A DNA stretch of 64,000 nt from Streptomyces sp. TLI_146 (GTDB taxonomy: Bacteria; Actinomycetota; Actinomycetes; Streptomycetales; Streptomycetaceae), in the NCBI RefSeq assembly GCF_002846415.1, contig NZ_PJMX01000001.1, positions 1-64,000 on the forward strand. The letters are read 5' to 3'. The notes under the pieces were generated by a model that was not told the DNA's origin, did no database searches, and saw nothing but the letters and a program-made list of their open reading frames with translations. Shown here in pieces: positions 29,590 to 38,868 of the stretch. A program made the translations under genes and the position numbers. Numbering within the stretch: position 1 is the first letter of the stretch; every line of letters begins with the position of its first letter.

Positions 29590-29868
29590 ATGGCACCAGA
29601 CAGGCTTCGGGCAGACGGTGAGGGCGGCGACGAGGTTCACGAGCGCTGGTTGCGGCTACTCAACCGCTCCACCGGGGACCCCGGCTATCGGGACGAGTGG
29701 TTCGACGAACAGTGCGGTGGATGCGCGTTCTGGATCGCTCTGAGCGGCGAGCTGGGCCTGGACTGGGGAGCGTGTGCCCACGCCGACTCGCCGTTTGACG
29801 GGCAGGTGCGTTTCGAGCACGACGGCTGCGAACGCTTCTTCGCCCGAGCCGACGGCACCTTCGGCTGA
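29590..29868 (+). CDS. DUF3027-like small protein, 92 aa
   Basis: Begins at the ATG at 29590 after GGGAGGGCGG. The core, YRDEWFDEQCGGCAFWIALS then LDWGACAHADSPFDGQVRFE and DGCERF, is the pattern I associate with DUF3027-type proteins of actinobacteria (EQCGGCxxWxPLxGxLGxDWGxC...DGxVxFEHDGC). The four Cys residues probably bind a metal. Complete in length for this single-domain family. Role unknown. It converges on the large STAND gene. Confidence 0.6.
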   Translation: MAPDRLRADGEGGDEVHERWLRLLNRSTGDPGYRDEWFDEQCGGCAFWIALSGELGLDWGACAHADSPFDGQVRFEHDGCERFFARADGTFG

Positions 29869-29976
29869 AAGCGTTCCGGACCCAACATTCGTCAAGCTGC
29901 TGGCACCGTTGGTGAATTCGCTGGCGGCTTGCCGGACTCGCCGCAAACCAACGCGAAGGGTCCTGCACGACCCCTG

Positions 29977-32900
29977 CTAGTCCGAGGGGCCGCCCCACGG
30001 TCCGGCGGCGGAAGGGTCCGTGGCGATGATCTCCCGCCACACCTGCAGCAGCTCGTCGAGCCCCGCAATCGGCTGGGGCTGCGCGAGCAGATCGTAGATC
30101 GGCCGTGTGAACCGGTCGCCCGGGGTGCGCACGGCGGCGGCTGAGCGAAGTACCTGCGCTGCCGTGTTGGCTTCCCCCAGCCCGGCCAGCGCCAGCGCGC
30201 GGGCTTCCGCGTCCCCGAAAGGCGACGGGAGGGTCCGTGCGGGGGACGGCTTGCCGACCGCGTCGAGCACGGCGCGTGCAGTGCGCGACGCGGCCGCGGG
30301 GGTCGGCCCGGCCCGGTCCATGGCCCAGAGGAGCAGCTCGACTTTCGGGAGAGCGCCATCCGACAGGCTCGACGCCCGCGACAGCAGCGTCCGGGCCGCC
30401 TCCCAGTCGCCGTCGACCAACCGCAGTCTGCCCAGATGCCCATGGGCGGTGGCGTAGTTGGGGTCGAGGCGGATGGCCTCCCGCAAGGCGTCCTCCGCCT
30501 GCGGGAACCGCCCCAGCTCGGTGAGGACCCACCCGAGGTTGTTGTGGGCGATGGCGTCGTTGGGGTCGAGGCGGATGGCCTCCCGCAAGGCGTCCTCCGC
30601 CTGCGGGAACCGCCCCAGCTTGGTGAGGACCACGCCGAGGTCGTTGTGGGCGGTGGCGTAGTTGGGGTCGAGGCGGATGGCCTCCCGCAAGGCGTCCTCC
30701 GCCTGCGGGAACCGCCCCAGCTCGGTGAGGACCACGCCGAGGTTGTTGTGCGCGATGGCGTCGTTGGGGTCGAGGCGGATGGCCTCCCGCAAGGCCACCC
30801 CAGCCTGCGGGAACCGCCCCAGCTTGATCAGGGTCCACCCGAGGCTGTCGTGGGCGATGGCGTAGTTGGGGTCGAGGCGGATGGCCTCCCGCAAGGCGTC
30901 CTCCGCCTGCGGGAACCGCCCCAGCTCGGTGAGGACCACGCCGAGGTTGTTGTGGGCGCGGGCGTCGTTGGGGTGGTAGCGGGTAGTCAGTCGCCGGCCC
31001 TCCAGCAGGGCGTCCTGTTCCGGTGCGGGCAGGGAGGCGGGGTCGAAGTGGTCGATGCCATCGGCGAGACCTCCGATCCGGTTGGCGGTGAGTCCGCTGC
31101 CGGGAGGGAAGACCGCAGCGGCGTGGCGCACGGCGGCGACCCGCTCGGGAAGGCCGAGGCCCAGCTGGCGGTGGCAGAAGGCGCGGAGGAGGTGGTAGTA
31201 CGGCTCGGCGGGCCCGATCAGGAACGGAGGAGATGGGGTGGGCGCGGAGGTGAGCCAGTCCATCAGGGCGCGCAACGCGGTACGCGAGTGATGCGGCTGC
31301 GCCGCGTCTGGCTGGCCGGTCAGTGTCTGGAGGTTGCTGGGCAGGTGCTGGTCACGGGCAGGGCAGTAGGCGGTGAAGCGGGAGATGACGTCCAGGAGGA
31401 GGCGCGCGAACGCGGGCTGCAGGACGTGGGCGGCGGGGTAGAGGTGGCGCAGCAGGGGCGGCCCTTGGGCGGGGTCGACCCAGCAGGTGTGCCAGAGCAG
31501 GCTGGCGGCGGCGCTGCGCCAGTCGGGGTCGGTGAGCTGGTCTTCGGTGGTGGCGTGGGCCATGGCGTGCAGGCGGGCGGTGAGGAGTTCGACGGCACGC
31601 TGGTTCATGGCGGTGTAGCGGACGCGTTCGGTGGGGGTGAGCAGGTGCAGTCGGATGGCGTCGCGGACGTCGCGGTGCATGCTGCCGCTGCCGCTGCTGA
31701 CGAAGTCGTGTCGTCGTGCGAGGCCGGCGAGGGTTGCGGCGACCTGGTGTGCCGGTTGGTCCCACAGCGCGGCCAGCAGCTCCGGCTCGCGCGTTGGGGG
31801 CCGCTCCCGCGGGCGGGTTTCGTGGAGCCGGTCGAGCGGGTCGAACTCCTTGGTGGGCCAGGGGGTGTCCTGGCCGTGGTGGACCAGGGCCAGGCCGACC
31901 AGCAGGGGCAGGTCCTGATGCAGGTCGGAGTCCTCACGGCTGGCGTGGACCAGGTAGCGGCGGGCCATACCGGCGACCACGGAGGAGACCTGCCCGCTGT
32001 CTGCGATCTCGTCGTACAGGTCGTCGACCGGATGGCCCCTGCCGAGACGGTCGGCGAGCAGGCGGCTCAAGAGGGAGACCGCGAGAGGGACGCCCTGGGT
32101 CAGGGAGAGGATCCGCCCGAGGTCCAGAGGTTCGGCCGCGGTGCCGCCGAGTTGGCGGGTGAGGAAGTCCTCGACGGTGCGGTTGTCGAACCGGGTCACG
32201 TCGATCGCCGTCAGCCGCTGCTCGTGCAGGACGTCGCGGTACCTGGCGGCCTCGCTGTCGCCGACAGCCTCCAGCTCGGGCTCCAGGCGCAGGCCCAGAA
32301 CCCACACCACGCGGCGCCCGCACCGGCGGGTGACCTCGCGAAGCCAGGGCCCCGAGCCGCCCAGCAGCTCGCACGTGTCCAGCACCACCACCACCGGCCA
32401 CCGCTTCGCCACCTCACGCACGCCGTCGGCGAACGCGGTCACCACCGCATCGACCGCGTCGACCAACGCCCGGTACAGCTCCGGATCGACCCGCTGGGCG
32501 CGCCCCTCACGGGCGGCCGACAGCAAGCCCGCGCCGGCCTCCGCCGCGCGGGCCACCGGCACTGTCACGGCCCCGGGGGCACCGGCCACCCCTGCCAGAT
32601 CCGTGCCGGCCTTGACGATCCGCGCCATCTGCTCGGGTGTCACCTGCCGGCGGCCCAGCACGCCGCCGATCCCCAGCCGGCTGGCCTCCTCCTCCAGTTC
32701 CTTCATCCGGGCGACCTGCCGCACGAATCCCTCGAAGGCCTTGCCCACCCGCCTGCGGCGGCGCCACCCGGGTGCCGCCGCACTCTCCAGCGCGGCCCGG
32801 ACCCGCTCCAGGACCTTCCACACCGGCGGACCCTCGAACAGCGCATAGTCGTCCTCCACGCGCGGGAGCTTGCGGTCGTCCTCCCAGTCCACCAGAGCAA

Positions 32901-33144
32901 CAACGAACCGGCCCGGCCTCACAGGAACCGCCGGTACCCCGCCTGCCGCGATCGCGGCGAAACGCCGCAGCAGCGTCGACTTGCCGATCCCGCCGTAGCC
33001 CCGCACCAGCACGACGAATCCCTCGTCCGGCCCGCCCGGCGTTCGGCCCGCGGCATTGCCCAGCACCCGGGCAAACCGGGCCTGCTCCTCCGTACGCCCC
33101 ACGAACAGATCACCCACAGCGCCCCCCGCCGTCACTCCCCCCAT
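29977..33144 (-). CDS. STAND-type NTPase with C-terminal TPR array
   Basis: The protein has about 1,055 residues. The start is uncertain: an ATG at 33144 is used here, with a TTG two codons earlier and GTG codons shortly after. Near residue 50 is a P-loop (GYGGIGKSTLLRR), followed around residue 250 by a Walker B-like VVVVLDTCELL. Residues 300-700 are helical. Residues about 720-900 are five nearly identical 34-residue TPR units (core AIRLDPNDAIAHNNLGVVLT). The last 150 residues are less repetitive TPR-like helices. Proteins with this layout are signal-sensing NTPases, used in regulation or in anti-phage (Avs-like) systems. No effector domain such as a nuclease or TIR is visible at the N-terminus, so which role applies is open. 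Confidence 0.75.
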   Translation of the reverse strand: MGGVTAGGAVGDLFVGRTEEQARFARVLGNAAGRTPGGPDEGFVVLVRGYGGIGKSTLLRRFAAIAAGGVPAVPVRPGRFVVALVDWEDDRKLPRVEDDYALFEGPPVWKVLERVRAALESAAAPGWRRRRRVGKAFEGFVRQVARMKELEEEASRLGIGGVLGRRQVTPEQMARIVKAGTDLAGVAGAPGAVTVPVARAAEAGAGLLSAAREGRAQRVDPELYRALVDAVDAVVTAFADGVREVAKRWPVVVVLDTCELLGGSGPWLREVTRRCGRRVVWVLGLRLEPELEAVGDSEAARYRDVLHEQRLTAIDVTRFDNRTVEDFLTRQLGGTAAEPLDLGRILSLTQGVPLAVSLLSRLLADRLGRGHPVDDLYDEIADSGQVSSVVAGMARRYLVHASREDSDLHQDLPLLVGLALVHHGQDTPWPTKEFDPLDRLHETRPRERPPTREPELLAALWDQPAHQVAATLAGLARRHDFVSSGSGSMHRDVRDAIRLHLLTPTERVRYTAMNQRAVELLTARLHAMAHATTEDQLTDPDWRSAAASLLWHTCWVDPAQGPPLLRHLYPAAHVLQPAFARLLLDVISRFTAYCPARDQHLPSNLQTLTGQPDAAQPHHSRTALRALMDWLTSAPTPSPPFLIGPAEPYYHLLRAFCHRQLGLGLPERVAAVRHAAAVFPPGSGLTANRIGGLADGIDHFDPASLPAPEQDALLEGRRLTTRYHPNDARAHNNLGVVLTELGRFPQAEDALREAIRLDPNYAIAHDSLGWTLIKLGRFPQAGVALREAIRLDPNDAIAHNNLGVVLTELGRFPQAEDALREAIRLDPNYATAHNDLGVVLTKLGRFPQAEDALREAIRLDPNDAIAHNNLGWVLTELGRFPQAEDALREAIRLDPNYATAHGHLGRLRLVDGDWEAARTLLSRASSLSDGALPKVELLLWAMDRAGPTPAAASRTARAVLDAVGKPSPARTLPSPFGDAEARALALAGLGEANTAAQVLRSAAAVRTPGDRFTRPIYDLLAQPQPIAGLDELLQVWREIIATDPSAAGPWGGPSD
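30447..30985 (-). repeat. Five 102-bp tandem repeats encoding TPR units
   Basis: The sequence GCCTCCCGCAAGGC recurs with a spacing of 102 bases near 30477, 30579, 30681, 30783 and 30885. Units are over 90 per cent identical by eye, and only the fourth has diverged (AGVAL in place of AEDAL). Near-identity at synonymous sites shows recent expansion by duplication, so the repeat number could vary between strains. Confidence 0.85.
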
Positions 33145-33150
33145 GCCCAA

Positions 33151-33584
33151 AGGGACCGCGATTGACTCGCCGTACCGAACCGCCCGCCGCTCCAGACCCG
33201 CACCCCGCCCCCGACCTCGCCCGCACCGACCGATGCCTGGCTGACGCCGCTGGCCCGCACCCGTACCTCGCGGCTCGCCCTCCTCCGCCCAGCCCCATAA
33301 GCGATTTCGCCAACAGTGTCAGCTGCTCTGTCAAAACCGGCCTGCGGGGTCGTCAGACGTGCGGGTGACGCCACGCTTCGCAGTGGGCGCGGAACTCCCG
33401 CTGGCGCTCAGGTCGAGGGACGCTGCAGATGCCAGTCGGGAATGTGGATGCCGTCCTGCAACGGGACAAAGCCGGTCTTTCACACAGAGCCCGGCCAACT
33501 TGGCCTGGTCTTCATCGCGTTGGTCCTGGGTCGGTGTGCGGCCGTCAGTCCATCCCGGGTTCGCAGAGGCCATAGTCTGTTCCA
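33151..33584. other. Intergenic stretch between divergent genes
   Basis: The 430 bases between the STAND gene (minus) and the 33585 gene (plus) should carry both promoters. I see no gene and no strong inverted repeat. A weak GTTCCA lies directly before the GTG at 33585. Confidence 0.4.
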
Positions 33585-34145
33585 GTGAGGAACACGAAGG
33601 CCTTCAAGGACGCTGTGGCGCAGACGCTGGCTGAACTCGCACGCCTCGGGGTGACAAAGCGGCCCGGGACGGTCGCGGACGTCATCGAGTCCAATGTGAG
33701 TGCGGTCGCCGCGCAACTGGGCATTCAGGTCCGGTCCGCCTGGCGGTACTTCGACGCGGCCGCCCTGGCCGAGGCCATCGCCCGCCAGCAGAAGGAGTTC
33801 GAGGACTCCAGCAGCGAAGCCGGGGTCGGCCAGGCACCGATGCCGCCGGTCGACAACCCGGAACTCGCCGTCATCCTCGCCGGGGTCCCGGACTCCCTCG
33901 CACAGAGCGGCGGCGATCTGTACTCAGTGATCATCAACGTTGCCGTGAACGCGTGGATGGCCGGCCACATCCACGGCGAGGACGGCTGCGTGGGGTGCGA
34001 AGGCAGCCGCGGCCCCTCCGGCCACGACTGGAACGACCGGATGAAGCAGATCACCACGATGGCCCCAGACATCACCAAGTGGTTCGACCGCGACCAGTGG
34101 ACCGCCGCGCTCCACGACAGCGGCTTCAGCGTCGAACGACGCTGA
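33585..34145 (+). CDS. Hypothetical DNA-binding-like protein, 186 aa
   Basis: A GTG start gives RNTKAFKDAVAQTLAELARL at the N-terminus, then GTVADVIESNVSAVAAQLGI followed by QVRSAWRYFD (residues about 26-56), which resembles a helix-turn-helix. The middle contains DNPELAVILAGVPDSLAQSG and IINVAVNAWMAGHIHGEDGC. A CVGC pair near residue 145 is followed by GHDWNDRMKQITTMAPDITK. There is no signal peptide. The protein looks intact. A regulator is possible but the family is not recognised. Confidence 0.55.
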   Translation: MRNTKAFKDAVAQTLAELARLGVTKRPGTVADVIESNVSAVAAQLGIQVRSAWRYFDAAALAEAIARQQKEFEDSSSEAGVGQAPMPPVDNPELAVILAGVPDSLAQSGGDLYSVIINVAVNAWMAGHIHGEDGCVGCEGSRGPSGHDWNDRMKQITTMAPDITKWFDRDQWTAALHDSGFSVERR

Positions 34146-34691
34146 CCGCGAGTCGGGGAGCAACGTCTGCCTCGTATGCGGGCGGGGTGCGTAACGCAGA
34201 CCACGCCCGGATCGCGGCCGATGGCCATCTGCGCAGGCGATCCCTGATGCCCGGCACCTGCGCAGCTGCAGCGGGCAGGACTGGGCCCCTGCTGGGCCAG
34301 GTGCATTCCTGTCGCGCTGAGGACCCCCTGGCGTACGCTGCGACCCCAACCCGCACAGGACTCCCCCGCCACTGTCTTGGGGCTCCGGTCGTGGACGGAG
34401 GCCTGTCAGACCCACGGCCTGCCGAACGACGGCCACCGCATGATGGTCTGCCTCGCCATCGGGCACGACGCGTCGCCCAGGAGCGGCGTGCGTGTGCCCG
34501 CGTGGCGGGACGGGGAGCGAACTCGGCGTCTACCGGCACGGACTCCCGCGAGCCCCTCCAGCTCCGCCCCCTCGCCCGGCCCGACCAGGAACGGCGGCGG
34601 ACCAGGCGGCCGTGGCCGTCGATCGCCCGCAGCTCGACAGCGTCGGTGCGCGCCAGTGGCCTGGACTGGCCCGTACACGCGACAATGGTTC
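34146..34691. other. No supported gene
   Basis: About 545 bases with long open frames on both strands but no recognisable protein in any. The base composition is as in coding DNA, so this may be degraded coding sequence. Confidence 0.35.
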
Positions 34692-34937
34692 ATGCCCACC
34701 ACTGAACGCGTCACCTACGCCTGGTGCTTCGTCCACGCTTCTCTCCACGTCTTTGCCCAGGCCAGCACTCCCTGGTGCACGGCCGCGTGGGCCGCTCTGG
34801 ACGCCGCCGACCGCGAGGCGGCCCTCACGGAGAAGCAGACCCGCTTCGGGGCCGCGCGTTTCTTCGACGAACTGCCCCGCGAACAGCAGCTCGCCCTGCG
34901 GCACATGGAACCCGACAAGCACCACCCGCACGAATGA
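34692..34937 (+). CDS. Hypothetical protein, 81 aa
   Basis: The ATG at 34692 starts MPTTERVTYAWCFVHASLHV, followed by ASTPWCTAAWAALDAADREA, FGAARFFDELPREQQLALRH and the distinctive tail MEPDKHHPHE. The tail, with its stop and the next bases, also occurs at 16985-17030, so this family has had a second copy in the window. The protein is acidic-helical, has no signal peptide and has an unusual His-rich end. No ribosome site better than GG before the ATG is seen. Confidence 0.55.
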   Translation: MPTTERVTYAWCFVHASLHVFAQASTPWCTAAWAALDAADREAALTEKQTRFGAARFFDELPREQQLALRHMEPDKHHPHE

Positions 34938-35882
34938 CCCCCGCGCTGGTGCCACGGCCGCGCCCCTGCGGCACACTGTGGACACGGGCGTGATGACGTT
35001 TCAGGATGCCGTTTCGGCACTGAGGGAAGCTGGGCAAGCCGACCCTGACAGCGTATGAAGCTGCAGACCTCCTGGCGAACGGGAAGACGCGCCGACTACG
35101 CGAAAGCGGACGGCGATGTCCCCCTGAAGACCCTGTCGGCCTTCGCCATAAAGGACAACATCGTCCCGACCCGGCTCCAGGAGTGACCAGGAGTTGGGGC
35201 GCGCTGCGAGAGCGCGCGCCGATTCGCCGCGCGGAGCCAGTCCCCCTCAACACCACCGGGTAGCCCGGCGCCGTAGCGCGCGGCACGCTCCCCTGTCCCT
35301 TAGCGTGAGAGCGCCGTCGCTGACAGACCGGCGGTATGCCGGGCCCGCGGCCACTTCGCACGTACGCGGGCCCGGCCCACACCGGACACGGACCGCTCGG
35401 CGGCCGGTCAGCCACGCCGGGCCAGCTCGGCCGCCTGCGCGGTTGCGCAGGCGGCCCCACGCGGGCCAGCGTCGATCCCGCAGGCCGCAGCGCATCATCA
35501 GGCGTTGTGTCGACGCTACTTCTCACGGTTGCGATCGTCCACGCCCGCGCCTCCGCTGACTTCGCGTCAGACTGCAGCCGGGGCCGCGCCGGGTGGACTG
35601 CCTTCCCCCTACGCTCGTTTCGCAGCCGCCCCTGACCCGGCGGCGATCGGAGGCGACATGATCCCGCGGCCCTACCGGATGAAGGGCGCCGCCGTTCAGC
35701 TGGGGGCGCGTTGGCCCGGGGAGGAGGGCCCGTTCGGCCTGTACGGAACGGATGCCTCGCAGGACGAGGAGAGCGGCCTGGCGGATGCGGTGCCGACCGC
35801 TGGGGCCCTGCCCGGTGCCGTATCCCCCACTGCGGCCGCCCCCGCCATCTGGCTCCGCACCACCTTTCCGCGTGCCACGGCC
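34938..35882. other. Stretch with a small coding remnant and no intact gene
   Basis: From about 35025 to 35186 pieces of coding sense can be read in two frames (TLTAYEAADLLANGKTRRLR, then DYAKADGDVPLKTLSAFAIK and DNIVPTRLQE before a stop), the remains of a small helical protein. The rest up to 35882 shows no supported gene. A frame starting MIPRPYRMKGAAVQLGARWP at 35658 looks plausible for 60 residues and then loses coding character. Confidence 0.35.
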
Positions 35883-36185
35883 TCAGCTCACCAAGGCACC
35901 CGGCGCCAACACCAAGCTCGCTGCCGCGAGGAAGTCCTCAAGGCTGATGACACCGCTGCCCGTGCCGTCGTCCCATTCGATCAGGAGACCCGATCGACCC
36001 TCGTTCCAAGACTCCGACGTATCGGCGTCATCCTCAGGGCCAGGATGCCACTCGATGGAGCCCACACCATGCCGGTATCGGAGACACAAGTACTGGCCGT
36101 CCGCCGTCCAGGCATCCCACTGCGACGGGTAGGCAGAACACGTCTGCACAACCCGCATCAGCTTCCGGCCCTCATCCGTATCCAT
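35883..36185 (-). CDS. Hypothetical protein, 100 aa
   Basis: Starts at the ATG at 36185 on the minus strand: MDTDEGRKLMRVVQTCSAYP, then SQWDAWTADGQYLCLRYRHG, IEWHPGPEDDADTSESWNEG and a C-terminal helix (ISLEDFLAAASLVLAPGALV). The sequence is acidic and rich in Trp and Tyr, with a beta-rich centre and an SxxDFxxAA-like end seen in several small streptomycete hypotheticals. It seems intact. No function can be given from sequence or context. Confidence 0.6.
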   Translation of the reverse strand: MDTDEGRKLMRVVQTCSAYPSQWDAWTADGQYLCLRYRHGVGSIEWHPGPEDDADTSESWNEGRSGLLIEWDDGTGSGVISLEDFLAAASLVLAPGALVS

Positions 36186-36464
36186 CCGACGATGATCACG
36201 AAGCCGCAGACCCCTGGCAATGGACTTCAGGCGCCGTCAGTGCCTGTTCGAGAACCTCTGACGGTGGGCCGGAGGCGGCGCAGATGCCTTCGAAAGCAAA
36301 GGCGCCGCCTCACAGCGCGAGCCCGGCCGCGCTCACACGACCGGGCTCTCCATGGCTTTTTGCCGAGCCTGCTCCCGAGGCGAGATCGGTAGCAACCCCT
36401 GGCCAACGCTCTGCCTCGGAATCCGAGGTTCTCGCACAGGCACTCACACGGGAGGGCGAGCTGT

Positions 36465-37424
36465 TCAGCGGCCGGGCGTCATCGTGGGTCCGGCCGCCGG
36501 GGGCGGGACATCGGGACGCGGCCGCGCTGGCCGCCTGCCCACGGGTGCGGGGGCAGCTGCGGTCCGCTGGGTTACGGCGTCAGTGATCGCGCCCAGCCGG
36601 GCGAGGTGGGCGGGCGTCAGCGCAAGGTGCCGCTGCGGCTGGGGGTGCCATGCGGCCTCGGCCGGGTTCCAGTGGCCGGGCGGATGGGCGGCGAGGAGCG
36701 GGGTGAGGAAGGCGGCGGCTGCGGAGGCGGCCTGGGCCCAGGTGGTGCAGCCGTTCAGCCCGGGCACCTGGAGTGCCGCCGTGGGGTAGCGGGCGGGCCA
36801 GGCCGGGCCGGGGGGCTCGAAGCTGCCGGGGAGGTGGAGGTCGGTTCCTGCCTGTGCTCTGCGCTGGGCCTCGGCGCGCAGAGCCATCTGGCAGGCGTGT
36901 CCGTCGAGGGCCTCGCGCCGGCTGATGAGGAGGATGTCGGCGAGGTCGCGCCAGCGGGTCGAGGGGATGCCCCGGTGGCGTTCGTACAGCGCGCAGACCT
37001 TGTCGGCGAGGTGGTCGACGATCGGGTAGAGGCGCGCCTGGGGCCAGTCGGCGGGCCAGCCCAGGTCGATCAGCGGCGTGATGGTGCGCAGATCGGGTGC
37101 GGTGATGGGGCGCTGTACGGCGACGACGTCGACGCGCAGGGTGTCGACCTGATGAGCGCCCCTATAGACGTCAAATTTCTGTTTGGCTCCGGCGGCGCCG
37201 TTTTGGTGGGTGGATAAGCGCGCGGGCTCGAAGTGCAGGTAGTCGCCCAGGTCGCTGCGGGCGGCGGCGCGCAGCGCGGTGACGGCGTCCTTGATGCCGA
37301 TAGCGCCGTCGTGCTGGATGTCGACGTCCTGGCTGAGGCGGGCCGCGCGGTGGTAGCGCGTGAGCAGCGCGTGGCCGCCCTTGAGGATCCAGCGCTCCGG
37401 CTGGGCCTGGAACACCCGGGCCAC
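36465..37424 (-). CDS. AbiEii/AbiGii-type nucleotidyltransferase (toxin-like)
   Basis: The 319-residue protein has the nucleotidyltransferase signature of the AbiEii family near the N-terminus: WILKGGHALLTRYHRAARLS then QDVDIQHDG, with the GG and DxD motifs that hold NTP and metal. It continues with TLRVDVVAVQRPITAPDLRT, YPIVDHLADKVCALYERHRG and STRWRDLADILLISR, all typical of this family. The C-terminus is Ala/Pro-rich. The first codon used is a GTG (VARVF). A stop lies 21 codons upstream, and the natural N-terminus is probably longer, continuing into the adjoining frame through a slip near 37440-37490. No clear AbiEi antitoxin gene is visible. Confidence 0.7.
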   Translation of the reverse strand: MARVFQAQPERWILKGGHALLTRYHRAARLSQDVDIQHDGAIGIKDAVTALRAAARSDLGDYLHFEPARLSTHQNGAAGAKQKFDVYRGAHQVDTLRVDVVAVQRPITAPDLRTITPLIDLGWPADWPQARLYPIVDHLADKVCALYERHRGIPSTRWRDLADILLISRREALDGHACQMALRAEAQRRAQAGTDLHLPGSFEPPGPAWPARYPTAALQVPGLNGCTTWAQAASAAAAFLTPLLAAHPPGHWNPAEAAWHPQPQRHLALTPAHLARLGAITDAVTQRTAAAPAPVGRRPARPRPDVPPPAAGPTMTPGR

Positions 37425-37438
37425 CAGGCGACGGAGCT

Positions 37439-37700
37439 CTACGACAGCTGCATCGAGCGCCTCACCGAGGGCAGGGTTTCACCCGCGTCGCGGACCTGCC
37501 CGTCCCCGGCCTCCTTTCGCACGCTTCGGGCCCGGTCGCCGGCGGCTGGCGAGTCACCGACGTCTGAGATTCCCCTGAGGCCTTCGAGGAGTTCGGCAAG
37601 ATACTCGGACCCATCCTCGGTGACCTCGGCTCGGGCGAACCGCCAACCGGAAATCAACCCGGCCCACCCGTCGTCATCCGCTGAGAACCGGTTTCGGCGT
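37439..37700 (-). pseudogene. Coding remnant upstream of the AbiEii-type gene
   Basis: The minus strand has good coding character here: DDDGWAGLISGWRFARAEVT, EYLAELLEGLRGISDVGDSP, then KEAGDGQVRDAGETLPSV, and stops at 37439. The end runs directly into the region where the AbiEii-type protein should begin (LGEALDAAVVELRRLVARVF in the next frame). It may be the displaced N-terminal extension of that gene or the tail of a small partner gene. The family is not recognised. Confidence 0.35.
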
Positions 37701-37705
37701 CCGCC

Positions 37706-37880
37706 GACAGCGGGCGCTGCGCGGAGGCCCGGCCGACGCGCAACCAGAAGGCCGGCGCCCTGATCCCCTCCAGCGCCGCTCGCCCCGTCTCCCTGCCTCC
37801 CTTTTTTTCTTGTCTGGGGCGGGCGAGGGGCTCTGGAGGGGATGTCTGGTCTCCCGACCACCGAAAACCCCGTGGTGACC
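37706..37880. repeat. Dispersed repeat element, copy 1
   Basis: A block containing GAAGGCCGGCGCCCTGATCC, a T-rich core (CCTTTTTTTCTTGTCTGG), GGAGGGGATGTC and a small inverted repeat (ACCAC...GTGGT near 37857-37876). Comparable blocks occur at 43556-43730 and 43900-44062. Each of the three is followed by a 12-bp-period repeat array. Similarity is partial and judged by eye. Confidence 0.4.
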
Positions 37881-37910
37881 AGCAACGTTCGCGGATCGGC
37901 CGGAAGGTGA

Positions 37911-37950
37911 GGTCAGGAGATAGGTCAGGGGATAGTTCAGGCGATCGCGC
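37911..37950. repeat. 12-bp-period array A
   Basis: GGTCAGG at 37911, GGTCAGG at 37923 and GTTCAGG at 37935, exactly 12 bases apart, with a weaker fourth unit at 37947. Bases between the cores are also partly conserved (GATA). Confidence 0.5.
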
Positions 37951-38110
37951 GGGAGAGGAGCCCACGAAGCCCCAGCCCGGCCCCGCCCACGCCGACACCT
38001 CCACCTCCGCACGACGGAGACAGAGGTGTCGGCAGGCCAAACAGGCTTGCCCCTACGGACTGATCAGGCAAAACGCCCTTGACCACGAAAGGGGGGTTCA
38101 CACCTTCGGC

Positions 38111-38182
38111 GCTACCCCCGGAGCGCCTTTGGGAACGCCTGTGCGGACAACGGTGCAGACAACCGTGGGCGCAACCTCCGGG
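38111..38182. repeat. 12-bp-period array B
   Basis: Six consecutive 12-base units beginning GCTACC, GCGCCT, ACGCCT, ACAACG, ACAACC and GCAACC. Purine-C at positions 1-2 and C or A at 4-5 recur in every unit. The downstream sequence GGGAGCGACC is shared with the stretch that follows array F. Confidence 0.5.
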
Positions 38183-38349
38183 AGCGACCAAGAGCGACTG
38201 GCCGCGAGCAGGCCCCTGGCGTAAGGGTCGACCTTCCCGCCGGGGCTGACACCCGTATGGGAGGTAGTCGGCACCCGAACTGGCTTGCTGCGGGCCCCTT
38301 GTCTCCCAGGTCAGAGCACGTTCAAGGCCTGGCGTAGCGGGTGCCCGAT

Positions 38350-38385
38350 GCGACCAGAGACGCGACGAGAGGCGCGACTTGGGCT
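38350..38385. repeat. 12-bp-period array G, joined to inverted repeat copy 1
   Basis: GCGACCAGAGAC, GCGACGAGAGGC and GCGACTTGGGCT lie end to end. The third unit runs into the first arm of the 35-bp inverted repeat at 38383. Confidence 0.5.
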
Positions 38386-38417
38386 GGGCAAGCCTGGCGG
38401 CTCCAGGCTTGCCCAGC
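38383..38417. terminator. 35-bp inverted repeat, copy 1 (perfect 15-bp stem)
   Basis: GCTGGGCAAGCCTGG, loop CGGCT, CCAGGCTTGCCCAGC. It sits just after the stop of the small membrane protein gene (minus strand), as expected for a terminator, but the arm sequence is conserved in two further copies (39739 and 44359), which goes beyond what termination requires. Confidence 0.6.
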
Positions 38418-38428
38418 CGCGCGGCGGG

Positions 38429-38605
38429 TCACATCGCCATCACCCTGGCAATGGCGGCCACCAGTCCGGTCAGGGCGACGGCGGTGGAGACAGCGACCGT
38501 GACCGGCTGCACCAGGAGCGGGCGTCGGTGGACGACATAGCCGATGCCCAGGGCAGCCACGAGGACCACGACATACGACACAGTGAGCAGGGCGGTAACA
38601 GACAC
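38429..38605 (-). CDS. Small membrane protein, 58 aa
   Basis: A GTG start at 38605 follows GGGGGGA. The peptide has two hydrophobic segments, SVTALLTVSYVVVLVAALGI (residues 2-21) and, after a short basic turn (HRRPLLVQP), VTVAVSTAVALTGLVAAIAR. It would cross the membrane twice with a positively charged loop. A frameshifted paralogue lies at 39783-39958 in the same relative position to a copy of the 35-bp inverted repeat. Small two-span proteins of this sort occur near transfer functions of actinomycete integrative elements (Spd-like), but the link here is only contextual. Confidence 0.55.
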   Translation of the reverse strand: MSVTALLTVSYVVVLVAALGIGYVVHRRPLLVQPVTVAVSTAVALTGLVAAIARVMAM

Positions 38606-38868
38606 AGGGTCCCCCCAAGGGATCAGGGCACGCGAAAGAGCCGCGTGCCGATGTGTGGATGCAGAGGAGAGAGGGGTGCCCGGCCCTCTCATTACGCGCT
38701 AAGCGCATGGTTTTGTTCACGAGCCCAGCGACGTGAACAGAGCCACGCCGGACAGAACGCGGCACAGGATGGTCCAGGCGGGAGCAAGCCCCGCACCCCC
38801 CTCAGAACGGCACGTTCTCCCTCTTGTGCTGTACCTAGAAGGGTCGATTACCTGGCCCCTCCAGAAGT

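Noticed and set aside
30436..33165. A 909-residue open frame on the plus strand
   Set aside because: It is antisense to the STAND gene. Its repeats are just the reverse of the 102-bp TPR units, and it has no ribosome site or recognisable domain.
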